Source: Cocleimonas sp. (GTDB lineage: Bacteria; Pseudomonadota; Gammaproteobacteria; Thiotrichales; Thiotrichaceae). From it: a stretch of 5,827 nucleotides of DNA. The notes under the pieces are model-generated. The model was given only the letters and a program-made list of their open reading frames with translations, did not search any database and was not told the origin of the DNA. The stretch spans positions 1 through 5,827 of the forward strand of contig JAGLDT010000115.1 of the NCBI GenBank assembly GCA_023145485.1, given 5' to 3'. The position numbers and the translations under genes are program-made. Below, piece by piece: positions 5,151-5,827 of the stretch. How positions within the stretch are numbered: the stretch's first letter is position 1; each line of letters opens with the position of its first letter.

Positions 5151-5827
5151 ATGAACATACTCAAATTCGTCATCCCCTCTTTTATCGTTTTTCTTTCAGT
5201 ATTGCTACCAATGGAAGCATTTGCTTCTGAAGGATCATCCCCTCTTGATTTAACCACAACTTCTTACGGCATCTGGGCTGTTATTATCTTTGTTGCCGCC
5301 TACGCGCTAGTGATTGGGGAAGAAGCGTTGCATTTACGAAAATCCAAACCCATGATAGTGGGGGCTGGGCTTATCTGGATTTTAGTCGCACTAGCCTATA
5401 TCTCCGTAGGACAGTCTGATTTAGTGCATGACTTTCTAAACCATAATTTACTTGAATTTGTAGCATTATTCTTATTTTTGCTAGCTGCAATGACCTTCAT
5501 TAATACCATGGAAGAACGTAATGTCTTTGCTGCATTGCGTGGTTGGCTTGTTTCCAAAGGCTTTTCACTGTATAAAATCTTTTGGATTACAGGTGTCCTG
5601 TCATTCTTGATCTCACCTGTTGCTGATAATTTAACAACAGCCCTACTAATGGCCGCCGTTGTTATTGCCGTAGCAGGTGGAAAAAGCGCCATTGCTAAAG
5701 ACCCTGAAAAAACCAAATTTGTTGCATTGGCCTGTATTAATATCGTCGTTGCCGCTAATGCAGGAGGAGCATTCAGTCCCTTTGGTGATATTACAACCTT
5801 AATGGTTTGGCAAAAAGGCATTCTTGA
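5151..5827 (+). CDS. nhaD: NhaD-type Na+/H+ antiporter, N-terminal 225 residues (3' end beyond window)
   Basis: An inner-membrane sodium/proton antiporter of the NhaD family, which exports Na+ (and Li+) in exchange for protons and supports growth at alkaline pH or high salt. The frame is open from the ATG to the right edge. Residues 1-25 look like a cleavable or signal-anchor segment (hydrophobic stretch, then AFA before SEG), as in other NhaD proteins. Hydrophobic helices follow near 40-55, 67-86, 101-118, 143-157, 161-176 and 188-205. Two blocks are characteristic of the family: SPVADNLTTALL (155-166) and NAGGAFSPFGDITTLMVW (203-220). About half of a typical NhaD is present. No good Shine-Dalgarno sequence precedes the ATG (the upstream sequence is TAATTATT), so initiation may be weak or controlled. 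It is transcribed divergently from the PAS operon and no functional tie to it is evident. The family call is very secure. Confidence 0.93.
   Translation, partial: MNILKFVIPSFIVFLSVLLPMEAFASEGSSPLDLTTTSYGIWAVIIFVAAYALVIGEEALHLRKSKPMIVGAGLIWILVALAYISVGQSDLVHDFLNHNLLEFVALFLFLLAAMTFINTMEERNVFAALRGWLVSKGFSLYKIFWITGVLSFLISPVADNLTTALLMAAVVIAVAGGKSAIAKDPEKTKFVALACINIVVAANAGGAFSPFGDITTLMVWQKGIL

Noticed and set aside
5396..5821. Minus-strand open frame of 141 codons
   Set aside because: It lies entirely opposite the clear NhaD coding frame, and its composition is that of an antisense shadow.

Overview
The window most resembles an AT-rich gammaproteobacterium, probably aquatic or marine. This rests on Gram-negative envelope proteins (an outer-membrane barrel and a lipoprotein), an Aer-type PAS protein, and an NhaD-type Na+/H+ antiporter of the kind found in Vibrio and other salt-exposed Proteobacteria. 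The genus cannot be fixed from the sequence alone.

Layout, left to right. (1) Positions 1-3345 hold a minus-strand exopolysaccharide-type operon. Its first gene encodes a short outer-membrane beta-barrel (2344-3345). The second encodes a large lipoprotein with a PelA/Agd3-like polysaccharide deacetylase domain (166-2232). The third starts at 151 and runs off the left edge; its N-terminus looks like a membrane protein. No terminator separates the three. (2) Positions 3346-3601 are intergenic, with a likely promoter for the barrel operon and a clear minus-strand intrinsic terminator (3543-3579) that ends the next operon. (3) Positions 3602-4788 (or 4839) hold a two-gene minus-strand operon: a stand-alone Aer-type PAS protein followed 5 bp later by a PhnD-like substrate-binding protein without a signal peptide. 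(4) Positions 4840-5150 are a divergent intergenic region with a plausible sigma70 promoter and two adjacent inverted repeats ahead of (5) nhaD (5151 to the right edge, plus strand, incomplete at its 3' end).

Working model (inference): the barrel and the deacetylase would partly de-N-acetylate and export a hexosamine-rich exopolysaccharide, in the manner of PelA/PelB or PgaB/PgaA, with synthesis genes expected beyond the left edge. The PAS/PhnD-like pair looks like a soluble sensory module, with redox or oxygen sensing plus small-ligand binding, whose output partner is not in the window. NhaD would provide Na+-dependent pH and salt homeostasis and appears to be a separate unit. The most unusual items are the streamlined deacetylase/barrel pair and the cytoplasmic PAS plus binding-protein pair.
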